Source: Ruminococcaceae bacterium UBA1375 (lineage in GTDB: Bacteria > Bacillota > Clostridia > Oscillospirales > Ruminococcaceae). From it: a stretch of DNA of 64,000 bases. The position numbers and the translations under genes are program-made. Below are positions 49,027 to 57,038 of the stretch, piece by piece (the first letter of the stretch is position 1; the number at the start of each line of letters is the position of its first letter). The stretch lies in the NCBI GenBank assembly GCA_002305795.1, contig DBRF01000013.1, forward strand, positions 88,592 to 152,591, in the 5' to 3' direction. The notes under the pieces were generated by a model. It worked only from the letters and a program-made list of their open reading frames with translations, did no database searches and was not told the DNA's origin.

Positions 49027-49353
49027 TCATTTATCTTTTTCGTTGTTCACCAGAAGCCGATTGACCAGGCTTTCCACCAGTTTCAGATCGGTTTCGTTCA
49101 AGCTGCGGAACTTTTTGAAGGTTTTGGCCAACAGCTCGGGATTCTCCTGCCCTTCGTCAAAGAAGTCGGCGGGAGTGATGTTGAAATAATCACAAATGGA
49201 TAAAAATTCTGCCAGGGAGGGCAGACTTTTGCCGGAAGAAATATTGTTGATGTATCCCCGGCTGTGTCCCAGATCGTAACTCATCTGATATTCGGAAACG
49301 CCCCGCTTCAGACGAAGTTCGGTAATTCTGGAACGAACAAAAGAGTTGTTCAT
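49027..49353 (-). CDS. XRE-family regulator (108 aa)
   Basis: MNNSFVRSRITELRLKRGVSEYQMSYDLGHSRGYINNISSG is a helix-turn-helix domain, and a C-terminal helical part follows. ATG 49353 follows GGGAGGTGAGAAGC. A perfect palindrome GTACATGTAC (49380-49389) upstream, over its TATTAT-type -10, may be its own operator. The targets are unknown. Confidence 0.85.
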   Translation of the reverse strand: MNNSFVRSRITELRLKRGVSEYQMSYDLGHSRGYINNISSGKSLPSLAEFLSICDYFNITPADFFDEGQENPELLAKTFKKFRSLNETDLKLVESLVNRLLVNNEKDK

Positions 49354-49827
49354 GCTTCTCACCTCCCTAATATAATACCGTACATGTACCGAGCAATCGC
49401 CAATTTATTAGAGCTATTTGCAAAAAAACAACATAATTAAATAGCTATTCAAAAAATTTTGTACAAATTCCCAGCTACTGTTGAAAATCTATTTTAGTAA
49501 AAATGAAGACAGAGAGCACCTTCTTCGGGTAGGAATCTGCCTGTTTCTGGGAAGGAGCATTCAGCAGGAAAACGAAACTGAATGTGCAAGACCGGCACCG
49601 TTTTTGGTCACCCTGCGAAAAATCAAGCAGCCTAAGAAAATTCGGGGAAAAAGGGACGAGTCTTGTGGGTTTCTTGGCGGAATGCAAAACAAATTGCGGC
49701 GAAAAGAATGAATTTTGTCTATTGTTATAAAAAGAAAGAAACGCCTTGAAATTCAAAAAAACTCAGTGTATACTGATAAGAAGTTGAAGGGAACTGCAAC
49801 AAATTACAGAATATTAGGAGGGGCATT
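49354..49827. promoter_or_regulatory. AT-rich intergenic region between XRE and AraC genes
   Basis: The stretch holds the palindrome GTACATGTAC, a pair of related words AGCTATTTGCAAAA / AGCTATTCAAAA near 49412-49455, and the AraC promoter TTGAAA (49746-49751), 17 bases, TATACT (49769-49774). Short open frames occur but lack ribosome sites. Nothing else is recognised. Confidence 0.6.
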
Positions 49828-50718
49828 ATGCAGGAATATACCAACAGTCAGGAAGCGCTGGCAGCGGTGGATGAAAGCAAGACCTTTGTTATCGCCAACC
49901 TGAATGATTTTGACGAAGTCGCCCACAAAAACGTTCATAATTGCTATGAGTTGTTTTACGCCCAGAGTTCCGGAGGCAAGCTGCTGATTGACAACCGCAA
50001 CTATTTGGTGGAGCGGGGCAGCTTGTTTTTCATCAACGATTTTGAAAGCCACTTCTTTACTGCGGAAAAGACCAATATGTACCAGCGTAAGGTGCTGTAC
50101 ATTCATCCGCCCTTTCTGCGCCGGCTTTCCACCCCTCAAACCGATCTGACCCAGTGCTTTCAGCGGGACGGCGGGGAACGGTTCAGCCATAAAGTGCTGC
50201 TGAGCAAGTCCCAGCAGAGCCAAGTTAATCAGCTGCTGCAACGATTGTCCTCTACCTCCACCGGCTACGGCCAGGATATCATGGAGCAGAGTGTGTTCTG
50301 CGAATTGATGGTGCTGCTTAACCAGCTCTTCACCCAGTCCATGGAAGAAAGCCAGCAGCCTGCGGCCAGCAACGACACCAACCTGGTGGATGACATCATC
50401 AAATATATTAACGAAAACATCACTGACCGGTTGCAGATTTCCATCATCGCCGCACACTTCTACCTCAGCGACGCCTATGTCTGCCGGGCCTTCAAAGCCC
50501 AGACCGGCACCACCATCAACAAGTATATCACCGCCCGGCGGATCACCATTGCCAAGCAGTACCTTGCTAAAGGCAGCACGGTGCTCAACGCCTGTGAAAA
50601 GAGCGGCTTTCGGGATTACACCAACTTCGTGAAAGCCTTCACCAAGCTGGTGGGCATCTCCCCCAAGAAGTACGAAAAGCTCCACGCCCAGGAACGTGCG
50701 CCGAAAAAGCGGGCATGA
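49828..50718 (+). CDS. AraC-family transcriptional regulator
   Basis: A 296-residue regulator. The N-terminal cupin (about 15-120: HNCYELFYAQSSGGKLLIDNRNYLV and GSLFFINDFESH) would bind a small ligand. The C-terminal double helix-turn-helix runs IIKYINENITDRLQISIIAAHFYLSDAYVCRAFK to GFRDYTNFVKAFTKLVGISPKKY. The ATG follows TAGGAGGGGCATT. It overlaps sfsA by 4 bases (ATGA). The 21-bp direct repeats before the GH127 gene could be an AraC site, but no link to this protein is shown. Confidence 0.92.
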   Translation: MQEYTNSQEALAAVDESKTFVIANLNDFDEVAHKNVHNCYELFYAQSSGGKLLIDNRNYLVERGSLFFINDFESHFFTAEKTNMYQRKVLYIHPPFLRRLSTPQTDLTQCFQRDGGERFSHKVLLSKSQQSQVNQLLQRLSSTSTGYGQDIMEQSVFCELMVLLNQLFTQSMEESQQPAASNDTNLVDDIIKYINENITDRLQISIIAAHFYLSDAYVCRAFKAQTGTTINKYITARRITIAKQYLAKGSTVLNACEKSGFRDYTNFVKAFTKLVGISPKKYEKLHAQERAPKKRA

Positions 50719-51392
50719 AATACGGTTATGTAGCGGACGCTGTGTTTTTGCAGCGTCCCAACCGTTTTATTGCCCAGGTGCTGCTGCATGGGCAGGAAGA
50801 AACGGTGCATGTGAAAAACACCGGCCGCTGTAAGGAGCTGCTGGTGCCGGGGGCGAAGGTGTACCTGGAAAAGGGGAAAAACCCCGCCCGGAAAACGGCC
50901 TGGGATTTGATTGCCGTGGAAAAAGGGGAGCGGCTCATCAATATGGATTCCCAGCTGCCCAACAAGGTGGCGGAGGAATGGCTGGTCCAAGGGGGATTCG
51001 GACACTTCTCTCAGTTGTTCCGGGAACAGACCTGGGGCGCTTCCCGGCTGGACTTCTGCTTGAAAGATTCCCACCGCATCAAATATGTGGAGGTGAAGGG
51101 GGTCACTTTGGAGGAAGGGGGAAGGGTGTACTTTCCCGACGCTCCCACCGCTCGTGGAGTGAAGCACCTGGAAGAGCTGACCCGTATCCGGCAGGAAGGG
51201 ATGGAGGCGGCGGTACTGTTTGTGGTTCAGATGGATGGGGTCACCGCCTTTTCCCCCAATGATGCCACCGACCCCGCCTTTGGAGACGCCCTGCGCCGGG
51301 CGAAGGACGCCGGGGTAGAGATTGCGGCCATCGACTGCCTGGTGCGGCCGGAGGAGGTCACGCCGGGGCAGAGGGTGCCGGTAATATTGTAA
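50715..51392 (+). CDS. sfsA: SfsA family DNA-binding protein / sugar fermentation stimulation protein
   Basis: A 225-residue protein. RPNRFIAQVLLHGQEETVHVKNTGRC is the N-terminal OB-like part, and EVKGVTLEEGGRVYFPDAPTARGVKHLEEL the nuclease-like core with conserved acidic residues. The C-terminus QMDGVTAFSPNDATDPAFGDALRRAKDAGVEI is typical. The biological role is poorly known. It is translationally coupled to the AraC regulator. Confidence 0.93.
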   Translation: MKYGYVADAVFLQRPNRFIAQVLLHGQEETVHVKNTGRCKELLVPGAKVYLEKGKNPARKTAWDLIAVEKGERLINMDSQLPNKVAEEWLVQGGFGHFSQLFREQTWGASRLDFCLKDSHRIKYVEVKGVTLEEGGRVYFPDAPTARGVKHLEELTRIRQEGMEAAVLFVVQMDGVTAFSPNDATDPAFGDALRRAKDAGVEIAAIDCLVRPEEVTPGQRVPVIL

Positions 51393-51460
51393 TTTTAAAT
51401 TTAGGTCCAGCCTTTTTAAAGGCTGGTGGGGGTGCAGGGGGCAAAGCCCCCGCAAACAAT
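51393..51460 (+). repeat. Dispersed structured repeat, partial copy E
   Basis: TTTAGGTCCAGCCTTTTTAA continues through the CCAGCC / GGCTGG hairpin and GCAGGGGGCAAAGCCCCCGC, matching the left part of copy B. The spacer and right end are missing; 51461-51590 is unrelated non-coding sequence. Confidence 0.72.
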
Positions 51461-51600
51461 GCGGAGTCTTTTTAAGGGTCCGTGGCAGAGCAATCCTGTA
51501 GCCTCAGCTGGTGGATGCCGGCCGTGGAATGCCCCCTGGAATGCTGCCTCAGGCAGCGGGCAGGGTCAAGGCGGAATCCATCTTAAAAAGCATAAAAATT

Positions 51601-51638
51601 CGCCTTGCGCCGGGAATAACCCGATGCAAGGCGTTTTT
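51601..51638 (+). terminator. Bidirectional terminator
   Basis: CGCCTTGcgCCGGG pairs with CCCGatgCAAGGCG and is followed by TTTTT; AAAATT on the other side gives a T-run on the minus strand. Confidence 0.82.
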
Positions 51639-51663
51639 ATTTTGTCTTTTTACAGTTATAGAG

Positions 51664-52416
51664 TCAACCGTTTTTTCTTTGCCCGCAGGCGCAGGTGCCT
51701 ACATATGCTGCGTTGACTCTGCCGCAGTTGGGGCAGGTCCAGCTGTTGGCCGGGGTATCGGTGCGAGGCGGAACGGGACGGCTTGGATTTCCGCTGGGGG
51801 GATTGGCCCGGTTGGGATTGTCGTTGCTGGTGGGGTCGTAACGGCGGCTTTTGTCGCTGAAAATAGGCTCACCAAAGGATTTGACAGGATTCATGGCGGC
51901 AAAAGCGTCCCGTTTGCTCATGACAAATCCCCGAATTGCTACCAAATGATAGATGGACGCCCCCACGCCCAGAAGGCCGATGAAAATGCCCAGGAGATCG
52001 ACGAACAGAAGGCAGACGAAAAAGCACATGGAGTTCCAAATCAGCATGGCGATGGACCCGCTTAACGGTTCATATTTTTCCACAATCCCGCTGGGGTTGT
52101 TCAGCACCTCTTTGGTGTAGGTAAAATCCTTCACCGAAGAAACGATGTTCCAAATACCCACCGCAGCCAGTACAAATATAGAAAAATCAATGTAGAGAAA
52201 GAGGGAGATCAGTGCGTATAAAATTTGAAACGATCCCACAATGATCCAGATGATTCCCCCGATCTGCACCCGCTGGGACAGGGTGTTGAGCAGCGTCTTG
52301 GGATTTTCCGGCGGCTTTGCCTGCGCCCGGAAGGTGTTGTCCACCGGGCAGCCGCAGTGGACGCAGATCACCGCTTCGTCCATGATTTGTTGGCCGCAAT
52401 GAGAACAGTATTTCAT
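51664..52416 (-). CDS. Zinc-ribbon membrane protein
   Basis: A 250-residue protein. The N-terminal zinc ribbon MKYCSHCGQQIMDEAVICVHCGC has two CXXC pairs. Four or five hydrophobic segments follow (about 53-77, 80-100, 125-150, 150-165). A Pro/Asn/Arg-rich linker leads to a second ribbon, WTCPNCGRVNAAYVGTCACGQ, of RanBP-like form. It should be a multi-pass protein with cytoplasmic ribbons at both ends. The function is unknown. It lies 26 bases downstream of another zinc-ribbon membrane protein. Confidence 0.8.
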   Translation of the reverse strand: MKYCSHCGQQIMDEAVICVHCGCPVDNTFRAQAKPPENPKTLLNTLSQRVQIGGIIWIIVGSFQILYALISLFLYIDFSIFVLAAVGIWNIVSSVKDFTYTKEVLNNPSGIVEKYEPLSGSIAMLIWNSMCFFVCLLFVDLLGIFIGLLGVGASIYHLVAIRGFVMSKRDAFAAMNPVKSFGEPIFSDKSRRYDPTSNDNPNRANPPSGNPSRPVPPRTDTPANSWTCPNCGRVNAAYVGTCACGQRKNG

Positions 52417-52442
52417 AATATCTTTTCCTTTCCTTTGCTCTG

Positions 52443-53003
52443 TTAATTGATGGTGATACTCAAATAGGTGCAGGCAGAATTTAATGTAATTTCCAGATTG
52501 TCATAACTGAACTCATAGAACATGTCGAATAAATTGTCCTCGTAATCGCAGTTATCCGTGATTATATCAAGAACATCGGCGGCATCTTCTCCGTGAAACA
52601 TAAAAGCTACCCTGTCTTCTTCCGGATAAACGCTAAAGGCCATTGGAGTAATATCGTAAAAAGTTACATTGTCGTAATAGCCAAGGTGATAGCCGTTGTT
52701 ATCTGTGGTTGAATTATCCGGCACGCCGTAGTGGAAATAAGCGGTAAAACCGTTTACCTTCTGGAAATCCTCCATTTTCAAATCCCTGGGCCGAAACAGC
52801 GCCACAAGCACCAAAACCACCGCCACGACCACCACCGCCGCTGTGCCTAAAATAATCCAGAGCTTTTTGATTTTCGGTTTCTGTTTCACCGCCACCGCCG
52901 CCACCGGCTGTACCGGCTGCACCGGCATATTTTTTGCCTGACAGTCCTGGCACAGTGTGGTACCTTCCGGCACCATTTTTCCGCATTGCACACAATAACT
53001 CAT
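52443..53003 (-). CDS. Zinc-ribbon, single-pass membrane protein
   Basis: A 186-residue protein. MSYCVQCGKMVPEGTTLCQDCQ is a zinc ribbon with two CXXC pairs, followed by a Pro/Val linker, a transmembrane helix (about 49-69, LWIILGTAAVVVVAVVLVLV) and a Tyr/Asp-rich outer domain. The ATG follows AAAGGAGGATGACCC. It is divergent from an XRE gene across a palindromic region, so repression by that protein is likely. Confidence 0.8.
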   Translation of the reverse strand: MSYCVQCGKMVPEGTTLCQDCQAKNMPVQPVQPVAAVAVKQKPKIKKLWIILGTAAVVVVAVVLVLVALFRPRDLKMEDFQKVNGFTAYFHYGVPDNSTTDNNGYHLGYYDNVTFYDITPMAFSVYPEEDRVAFMFHGEDAADVLDIITDNCDYEDNLFDMFYEFSYDNLEITLNSACTYLSITIN

Positions 53004-53052
53004 GGGTCATCCTCCTTTTTCGGCGTTTTTCGCCAATCATCTTAGCCTTATT

Positions 53053-53096
53053 ATATCTGTATTCCAGATAAAAGTCAATATCTCAAATACAGATAT
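53053..53096. promoter_or_regulatory. Palindromic operator cluster between the zinc-ribbon and XRE genes
   Basis: ATATCTGTATT (53053-53063) and AATACAGATAT (53086-53096) are perfect inverted repeats 22 bases apart. Within the left site TATCTG-TATTC-CAGATA (53054-53070) is itself a dyad. Sites of this kind suit a dimeric XRE repressor acting on both divergent promoters. Confidence 0.75.
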
Positions 53097-53123
53097 CGCA
53101 TAATGTGTGCGGAGGTGACCGTG

Positions 53124-53339
53124 ATGAAATTCAAAAACCTACGCGCAATCCGGGAGGACCGGGATATTAAGCAAAAGGATATTGCAAAAATCCTGAATGT
53201 CTCGCAAAACACTTATTCCCAATACGAAACCGGCGTAATTTCTCTGACGGCGGAAGTGCTCATCAAGCTTTCCAATTATTATGGCGTAAGCATCGACTAT
53301 CTGCTGGATCAGACCGATAATCCCAAAAGACTGTTGTGA
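53124..53339 (+). CDS. Small XRE/Cro-type repressor (71 aa)
   Basis: MKFKNLRAIREDRDIKQKDIAKILNVSQNTYSQYETG is the DNA-binding fold, and NYYGVSIDYLLDQTDNPKRLL the usual tail. The start at 53124 lies five bases after GGAGGTGA. It resembles the two paralogues at 24.2 and 28.9 kb only in general form. The palindromes upstream are probable binding sites. Confidence 0.88.
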   Translation: MKFKNLRAIREDRDIKQKDIAKILNVSQNTYSQYETGVISLTAEVLIKLSNYYGVSIDYLLDQTDNPKRLL

Positions 53340-53340
53340 A

Positions 53341-53376
53341 CCAAAACGGCGGGGATGTGCCGTTGACGCTTTTGGT
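53341..53376 (+). terminator. Terminator of the XRE gene
   Basis: CCAAAACGGC pairs with GCCGTT and TTTTGG across two stem blocks; the T4 in the 3' arm serves as U-tract. Confidence 0.55.
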
Positions 53377-53398
53377 TTGGTTTTGCGAAAATGGAAAA

Positions 53399-53430
53399 AC
53401 CCAAGTCATGCTTTATGACATGACTTGGGT
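53399..53430 (-). terminator. Terminator of the dnaX-ybaB-recR transcript
   Basis: A 12-bp perfect stem ACCCAAGTCATG / CATGACTTGGGT; on the minus strand it is followed by TTTTTCC. Confidence 0.8.
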
Positions 53431-53484
53431 CTGTGAGCAGACTGAGTCCGGCTTCTGTTTGGAAGCTGGACTTTGCTTATTTTT

Positions 53485-54090
53485 TTATAATTCCGCCCGA
53501 TTCTCCAACGCCTTAAACAAGGTCATCTCATCGGCGTACTCCAAGCTGGAACCGATGGGAATCCCAAAGGCCAGACGGGTCACCTTCACCCCCAACGGCT
53601 TAATCAGCTTTTTCAGATACATGGCGGTGGCCTCTCCCTCCGCCGTGGGGTTGGTGGCTAAAATCACTTCCTGGACGGAATCGTCCCCCAGCCGGGCAAT
53701 CAGTTCTTTGATGCACAGCTGGTCCGGGCCAATGCCGTTGATGGGGTCGATGAGACCGTGAAGCACATGGTAGACCCCCCGGTACTCCTTGGTGCGCTCA
53801 AAGGCGGTGACGTCTTTGGGGTCCTCCACCACGCAGATGGTGGACCTGTCCCGGCTGATGTCGTCACAGATGGGGCAGAGTTCCCGGTCGGTGAGATTCT
53901 GACAGCAGGCGCAACGCTTGATGTTCTTTTTGGCGTCCAGCAGGGCTTGGGCAAAGGCTTCCACCTGGCTGTCCGGCTGTTTGAGGACGTAGTAGGCCAG
54001 CCGCTGGGCGGACTTCATGCCGATACCCGGCAGGGAAGCAAAGGCCTCCACCAGCTTGGTCAGGGAGAGGGCCTGGCTACTGCCCGCCAT
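53485..54090 (-). CDS. recR: Recombination mediator RecR
   Basis: A 201-residue protein helping RecA loading with RecF/RecO. The helix-hairpin-helix LPGIGMKSAQRLAYY, a C4 zinc finger (CACCQNLTDRELCPICDD), a Toprim domain starting ICVVEDPKDV, and LATNPTAEGEATAMYL with RLAFGIPIGSSLEYAD are present. The start overlaps the ybaB stop (TGATGG). The order dnaX-ybaB-recR is the standard one. Confidence 0.97.
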   Translation of the reverse strand: MAGSSQALSLTKLVEAFASLPGIGMKSAQRLAYYVLKQPDSQVEAFAQALLDAKKNIKRCACCQNLTDRELCPICDDISRDRSTICVVEDPKDVTAFERTKEYRGVYHVLHGLIDPINGIGPDQLCIKELIARLGDDSVQEVILATNPTAEGEATAMYLKKLIKPLGVKVTRLAFGIPIGSSLEYADEMTLFKALENRAEL

Positions 54091-54437
54091 CAGCCGATGC
54101 CGGGAATGTTCATCCCGTTGGTAATGGCGTCCAGTTCCTTGCTGGTGGTGTCCTCAATGGTGTGCAGGCATTCGTTGACGGCGCTGATCACCAAATCCTG
54201 GAGCATCTCAATGTCCTCCGGGTCTACCACTTCCGGCTGGATGGTCAGGGAGGTGACCTGGCGGCTACCGGTCATGGTGACGCTCACCGCACCGCCTCCC
54301 GCTGCGGCGGTAAACTCCCGCTGGGCCAGTTCTTCCTGCTTGGCGGTCATGTCCTGCTGCATCTTCTGGGCCTGACGAATCATGGCTTGCATATTCTGGG
54401 GTCCGCCCCCCATGCCTTTGGGTAATCTTGCTTTCAT
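54090..54437 (-). CDS. ybaB: YbaB/EbfC nucleoid-associated protein
   Basis: A 115-residue dimeric DNA-binding protein. MQAMIRQAQKMQQDMTAKQEELAQREFTAAAGGGAVSVTMTG is the helix and first strands, and SLTIQPEVVDPEDIEMLQDLVISAVNEC the conserved core. It lies between dnaX and recR with a 16-base gap to dnaX. Confidence 0.95.
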   Translation of the reverse strand: MKARLPKGMGGGPQNMQAMIRQAQKMQQDMTAKQEELAQREFTAAAGGGAVSVTMTGSRQVTSLTIQPEVVDPEDIEMLQDLVISAVNECLHTIEDTTSKELDAITNGMNIPGIG

Positions 54438-54453
54438 GGTTGTTTCCTCCTGT

Positions 54454-56247
54454 TTATTGCCCCGATGAAGTATCGGGATGGATAATGGGAATTTGAAGCT
54501 GCTTGGCCCGCTGCTCCAGCTGTTCCAGCCGGTTTTCCTGGGGGGCAGCCTTCTTTTTCTTTTTGGTGAGAATCCGGTACTTGTTGCCGGTGACCTGGAA
54601 CAGCGCTTTCTGCAAAGAAGAAAGGTAGTTTTCCTTTTTAATCATGGCGGAGAACATCTCGTAGGGGGAGTCCACCACCAGCCGTCCGCCTCCCACATCG
54701 TGGGCAATGGAGCCGGAAAGTACTCCAAACAGTGGCGGGTTGATCTTGGAAATCTCTTCCAACACCTGCCCCCAGCTTTCCAGCAGCTTTGGCTGGGCTT
54801 TGGCAGTTGGTTCCGGTTTGGGCGTTTCTGCCTGACTGGGCGGGGGAGGGATTTCTCCGCTGTCTTCCGGCGGCGGCGCAAATTCCGGCGGGGCAGCGGG
54901 AGGTTCTTCCGGCAACGGGTCCACCGGCGGTTGTGCTTGGACGGCTTGTTCTGCCGACGGGCTGAGTGTCGCTTCCTGTGTCCCCTCCGAGGACACTTTC
55001 GGCGTTTCGGGTTCCGGTTTTTCGCTCACCGGTTCCGGCACCGGAGTGGTTTCCCTTGCGGTCACCTCAGGCGCAGCTGTCACTGTCACTCCAGTTTGGG
55101 CCAGCTGCGCTACCTGCCGTTCCAGGGCGTCCAGCCGCTGGAGCAGGGCTTGGCCGGAATCTTCCAGCTTGGCGTCGCTGAGCTTGAGCAGCGCCATCTC
55201 CACCCACAGCTTTTTGTCCGGGGAGGTGGCCATGGAATCCAAAGCCTGCTGCAACACCGTAATCCCCCGGAGCAGGAAGGGCAGGCTGGTCTGAGCCGCC
55301 TGGGCCCGGTACTGTTCCAACTCCTGGCCAGAGCAGACCAGCAGGGAATCGCACCCCGGATCCGCCTTTAACAGCATCAAACTGCGCAGGTGCTGCACCA
55401 GTTCCATCAAAAACCGGGTCAAATCCTTGGAGCTGCGGTACAGGGCGTCCACCTGTTTCAGCAGCCCGCCCTTGTCCCCGGCCAGGATTTGTCCGGTGAT
55501 GGAAAAGAGGTAGTCCGACCCGGTAATCCCGGTGATTTCGGTGACCAGCTGGGTGGTGACGTGGCTGTCCACCGTCAGACACTGGTCCAGCATGCTCACC
55601 GCGTCCCGCATCCCCCCGTCTGCCAGCTTGGCCAGCAGAAAGGCGGCGTCCGGGTCCAGCACCGCCTGTTCCTGCCCGGCGATGTAGCCCAGCCGTCCGG
55701 CGATGTCCTCCGGCTGGATGCGCTTGAAGTCGAACCGCTGGCACCGGGACAGGATGGTGGCAGGCACCTTGTGCACCTCGGTGGTGGCCAAAATAAACTT
55801 CACATGGGCAGGGGGCTCTTCCATGATTTTCAGCAGGGCGTTAAACGCCGCCACGCTCATCATGTGGACCTCGTCGATGATGTACACCCGGTAGCGGCTC
55901 TGGGCGGGGGTGTACACCGCCTCTTCCTTTAACAGCCGCACCTGATCCACCCCGTTGTTGGAAGCGGCGTCCATCTCCACCACGTCCAGCAGGGTGCCGT
56001 TGTCGATGCCCTTGCAGATATCGCATTCCAGACAGGGCTCCCCGTCCTTGGCGTTGGGGCAGTTCACCGCTTTGGCTAAAATCTTGGCGCAGGTGGTTTT
56101 GCCGGTGCCCCGGCTGCCGGTGAACAGGTAGGAGTGGGCAGTTTTGCCCTCGGCCACCTGACGGCGCAGGGTTTCGGTAATGGCCTGCTGCCCCGCCACG
56201 TCTGCAAACCGGGCCGGCCGGTATTTCCGATACAGCGCCAGATACAT
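54454..56247 (-). CDS. dnaX: DNA polymerase III gamma/tau subunit
   Basis: A 597-residue clamp-loader ATPase. MYLALYRKYRPARFADVAGQ starts the protein; GSRGTGKTT is Walker A, CPNAKDGEPCLECDIC the zinc module, YIIDEVHMMS Walker B, and LSRCQRFDFKRI sensor 1. Domain III follows; then comes a Pro/Glu-rich linker (about 400-500) and the tau C-terminus. No clear slippery run for a gamma frameshift was noticed. ATG 56247 follows GGGAGGGAACGAG. Confidence 0.97.
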   Translation of the reverse strand: MYLALYRKYRPARFADVAGQQAITETLRRQVAEGKTAHSYLFTGSRGTGKTTCAKILAKAVNCPNAKDGEPCLECDICKGIDNGTLLDVVEMDAASNNGVDQVRLLKEEAVYTPAQSRYRVYIIDEVHMMSVAAFNALLKIMEEPPAHVKFILATTEVHKVPATILSRCQRFDFKRIQPEDIAGRLGYIAGQEQAVLDPDAAFLLAKLADGGMRDAVSMLDQCLTVDSHVTTQLVTEITGITGSDYLFSITGQILAGDKGGLLKQVDALYRSSKDLTRFLMELVQHLRSLMLLKADPGCDSLLVCSGQELEQYRAQAAQTSLPFLLRGITVLQQALDSMATSPDKKLWVEMALLKLSDAKLEDSGQALLQRLDALERQVAQLAQTGVTVTAAPEVTARETTPVPEPVSEKPEPETPKVSSEGTQEATLSPSAEQAVQAQPPVDPLPEEPPAAPPEFAPPPEDSGEIPPPPSQAETPKPEPTAKAQPKLLESWGQVLEEISKINPPLFGVLSGSIAHDVGGGRLVVDSPYEMFSAMIKKENYLSSLQKALFQVTGNKYRILTKKKKKAAPQENRLEQLEQRAKQLQIPIIHPDTSSGQ

Positions 56248-56286
56248 CTCGTTCCCTCCCCATGAAAAAACAAAGCGGCACGCTGA

Positions 56287-56447
56287 AAAATCAGATCCTG
56301 CACACAGACCGACAGACGGATCTGCGGCACACGGAAATCCACGCTTAATGCTGCTCGGTTCCCCGCCTGACATGGTTCACGGGACGCCGTTGCACAGGGC
56401 CCATCGATCTGCGTGAAGGGTCTGACTTTTCGGTCGTGTCGCTTTAC
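56287..56447 (-). ncRNA. ffs: Signal recognition particle RNA (4.5S-like)
   Basis: On the minus strand the core CCATGTCAGGCGGGGAACCG, followed by AGCAGCA, is the SRP domain IV with its GGAA-type loop, and flanking CAACG and CGTGTGCCG match the 4.5S RNA lower helix. A long helix closes the ends (for example CAGAC / GTCTG and CAC / GTG). The RNA ends in CAGATCC / GGATCTG plus ATTTTT. The promoter TTGCAT, 17 bases, TATAAT lies at 56454-56482. Position upstream of dnaX is classical for Firmicutes. Confidence 0.92.
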
Positions 56448-56453
56448 CCAGCT

Positions 56454-56482
56454 ATTATACAATAGGATGGCCGAAAATGCAA
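56454..56482 (-). promoter_or_regulatory. Promoter of SRP RNA (and possibly dnaX)
   Basis: On the minus strand TTGCAT (56477-56482) and TATAAT (56454-56459) are separated by 17 bases. Confidence 0.78.
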
Positions 56483-56489
56483 GGATTTT

Positions 56490-56972
56490 TCATTTCAGGT
56501 TTTTCCCCTCCAGCCAACAGCACCGGCACCCCTGTTTTTCCAGCAGCCGGAACAGGCCGTCGGCGGCCAGGTACACCGTGGCGGTGTTGATGTTGGGGTG
56601 CACCCCGATGAGTTTTCCCCGAAACCAGCTGTCCAGCCCCCATTCCACCCGGTGCTGGGGGTCGCTTAGCAGTCCAAAGGGGGTCACCGACCCCAGTCCC
56701 AGCCCCAGGATTTCCTTCAGCTCCTCCGGGGAAGCCATGGTCAAGGGGCCGGAGGAAAAGAGCTCCCGCAGGCGCTGAAAGTCCGCTTTTGCGTTTCGGG
56801 GCAGGGTCACCAGAAAGTACCGCCCGCCTTTGCGCTCCTTGAGAAACAGGTTTTTTGCCACCGCTTCCGGGTGGGGAAGGGAGAGGCCCTCCTCCATGTG
56901 GTACAGGGCGGGGTGCTGTACCAGTTCATAAGAAATGGAATTTTGATGGAGCAGGGATAAAATTTCGTCCAT
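56490..56972 (-). CDS. YbaK/ProX-type aminoacyl-tRNA deacylase
   Basis: A 160-residue editing protein. SISYELVQHPALYHMEEGLSL and the conserved lysine in AVAKNLFLKE mark the prolyl-tRNA editing (PrdX/ProX) family; LGLGSVTPFGLLSD and GVHPNINTATVYLAADG are further signatures. It should remove alanine wrongly attached to tRNA-Pro. ATG 56972 follows AAAGGAGACCGCC. Confidence 0.92.
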   Translation of the reverse strand: MDEILSLLHQNSISYELVQHPALYHMEEGLSLPHPEAVAKNLFLKERKGGRYFLVTLPRNAKADFQRLRELFSSGPLTMASPEELKEILGLGLGSVTPFGLLSDPQHRVEWGLDSWFRGKLIGVHPNINTATVYLAADGLFRLLEKQGCRCCWLEGKNLK

Positions 56973-57038
56973 GGCGGTCTCCTTTGAAAATAGGGAAACT
57001 GCCCCTCTTGCCGGAAGGGCAGCTCGCATGGTTTCTTT

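Noticed and set aside
49481..49711. A 76-codon open frame in the XRE-AraC intergenic region
   Set aside because: It lacks a ribosome binding site, its translation shows no domain, and base composition is unlike neighbouring genes.
53399..53430. Relation of the ACCCAAGTC hairpin to the similar terminator at 15588-15630
   Set aside because: Only the stem core is shared and the loops and flanks differ; this looks like coincidence among GC-rich terminators rather than a repeat family.
54454..54900. A programmed frameshift site in dnaX producing gamma
   Set aside because: No convincing slippery heptamer with a downstream stem was found before the tau-specific region; A-rich codons near the 3' end (KKKKKAAP) are too close to the stop.
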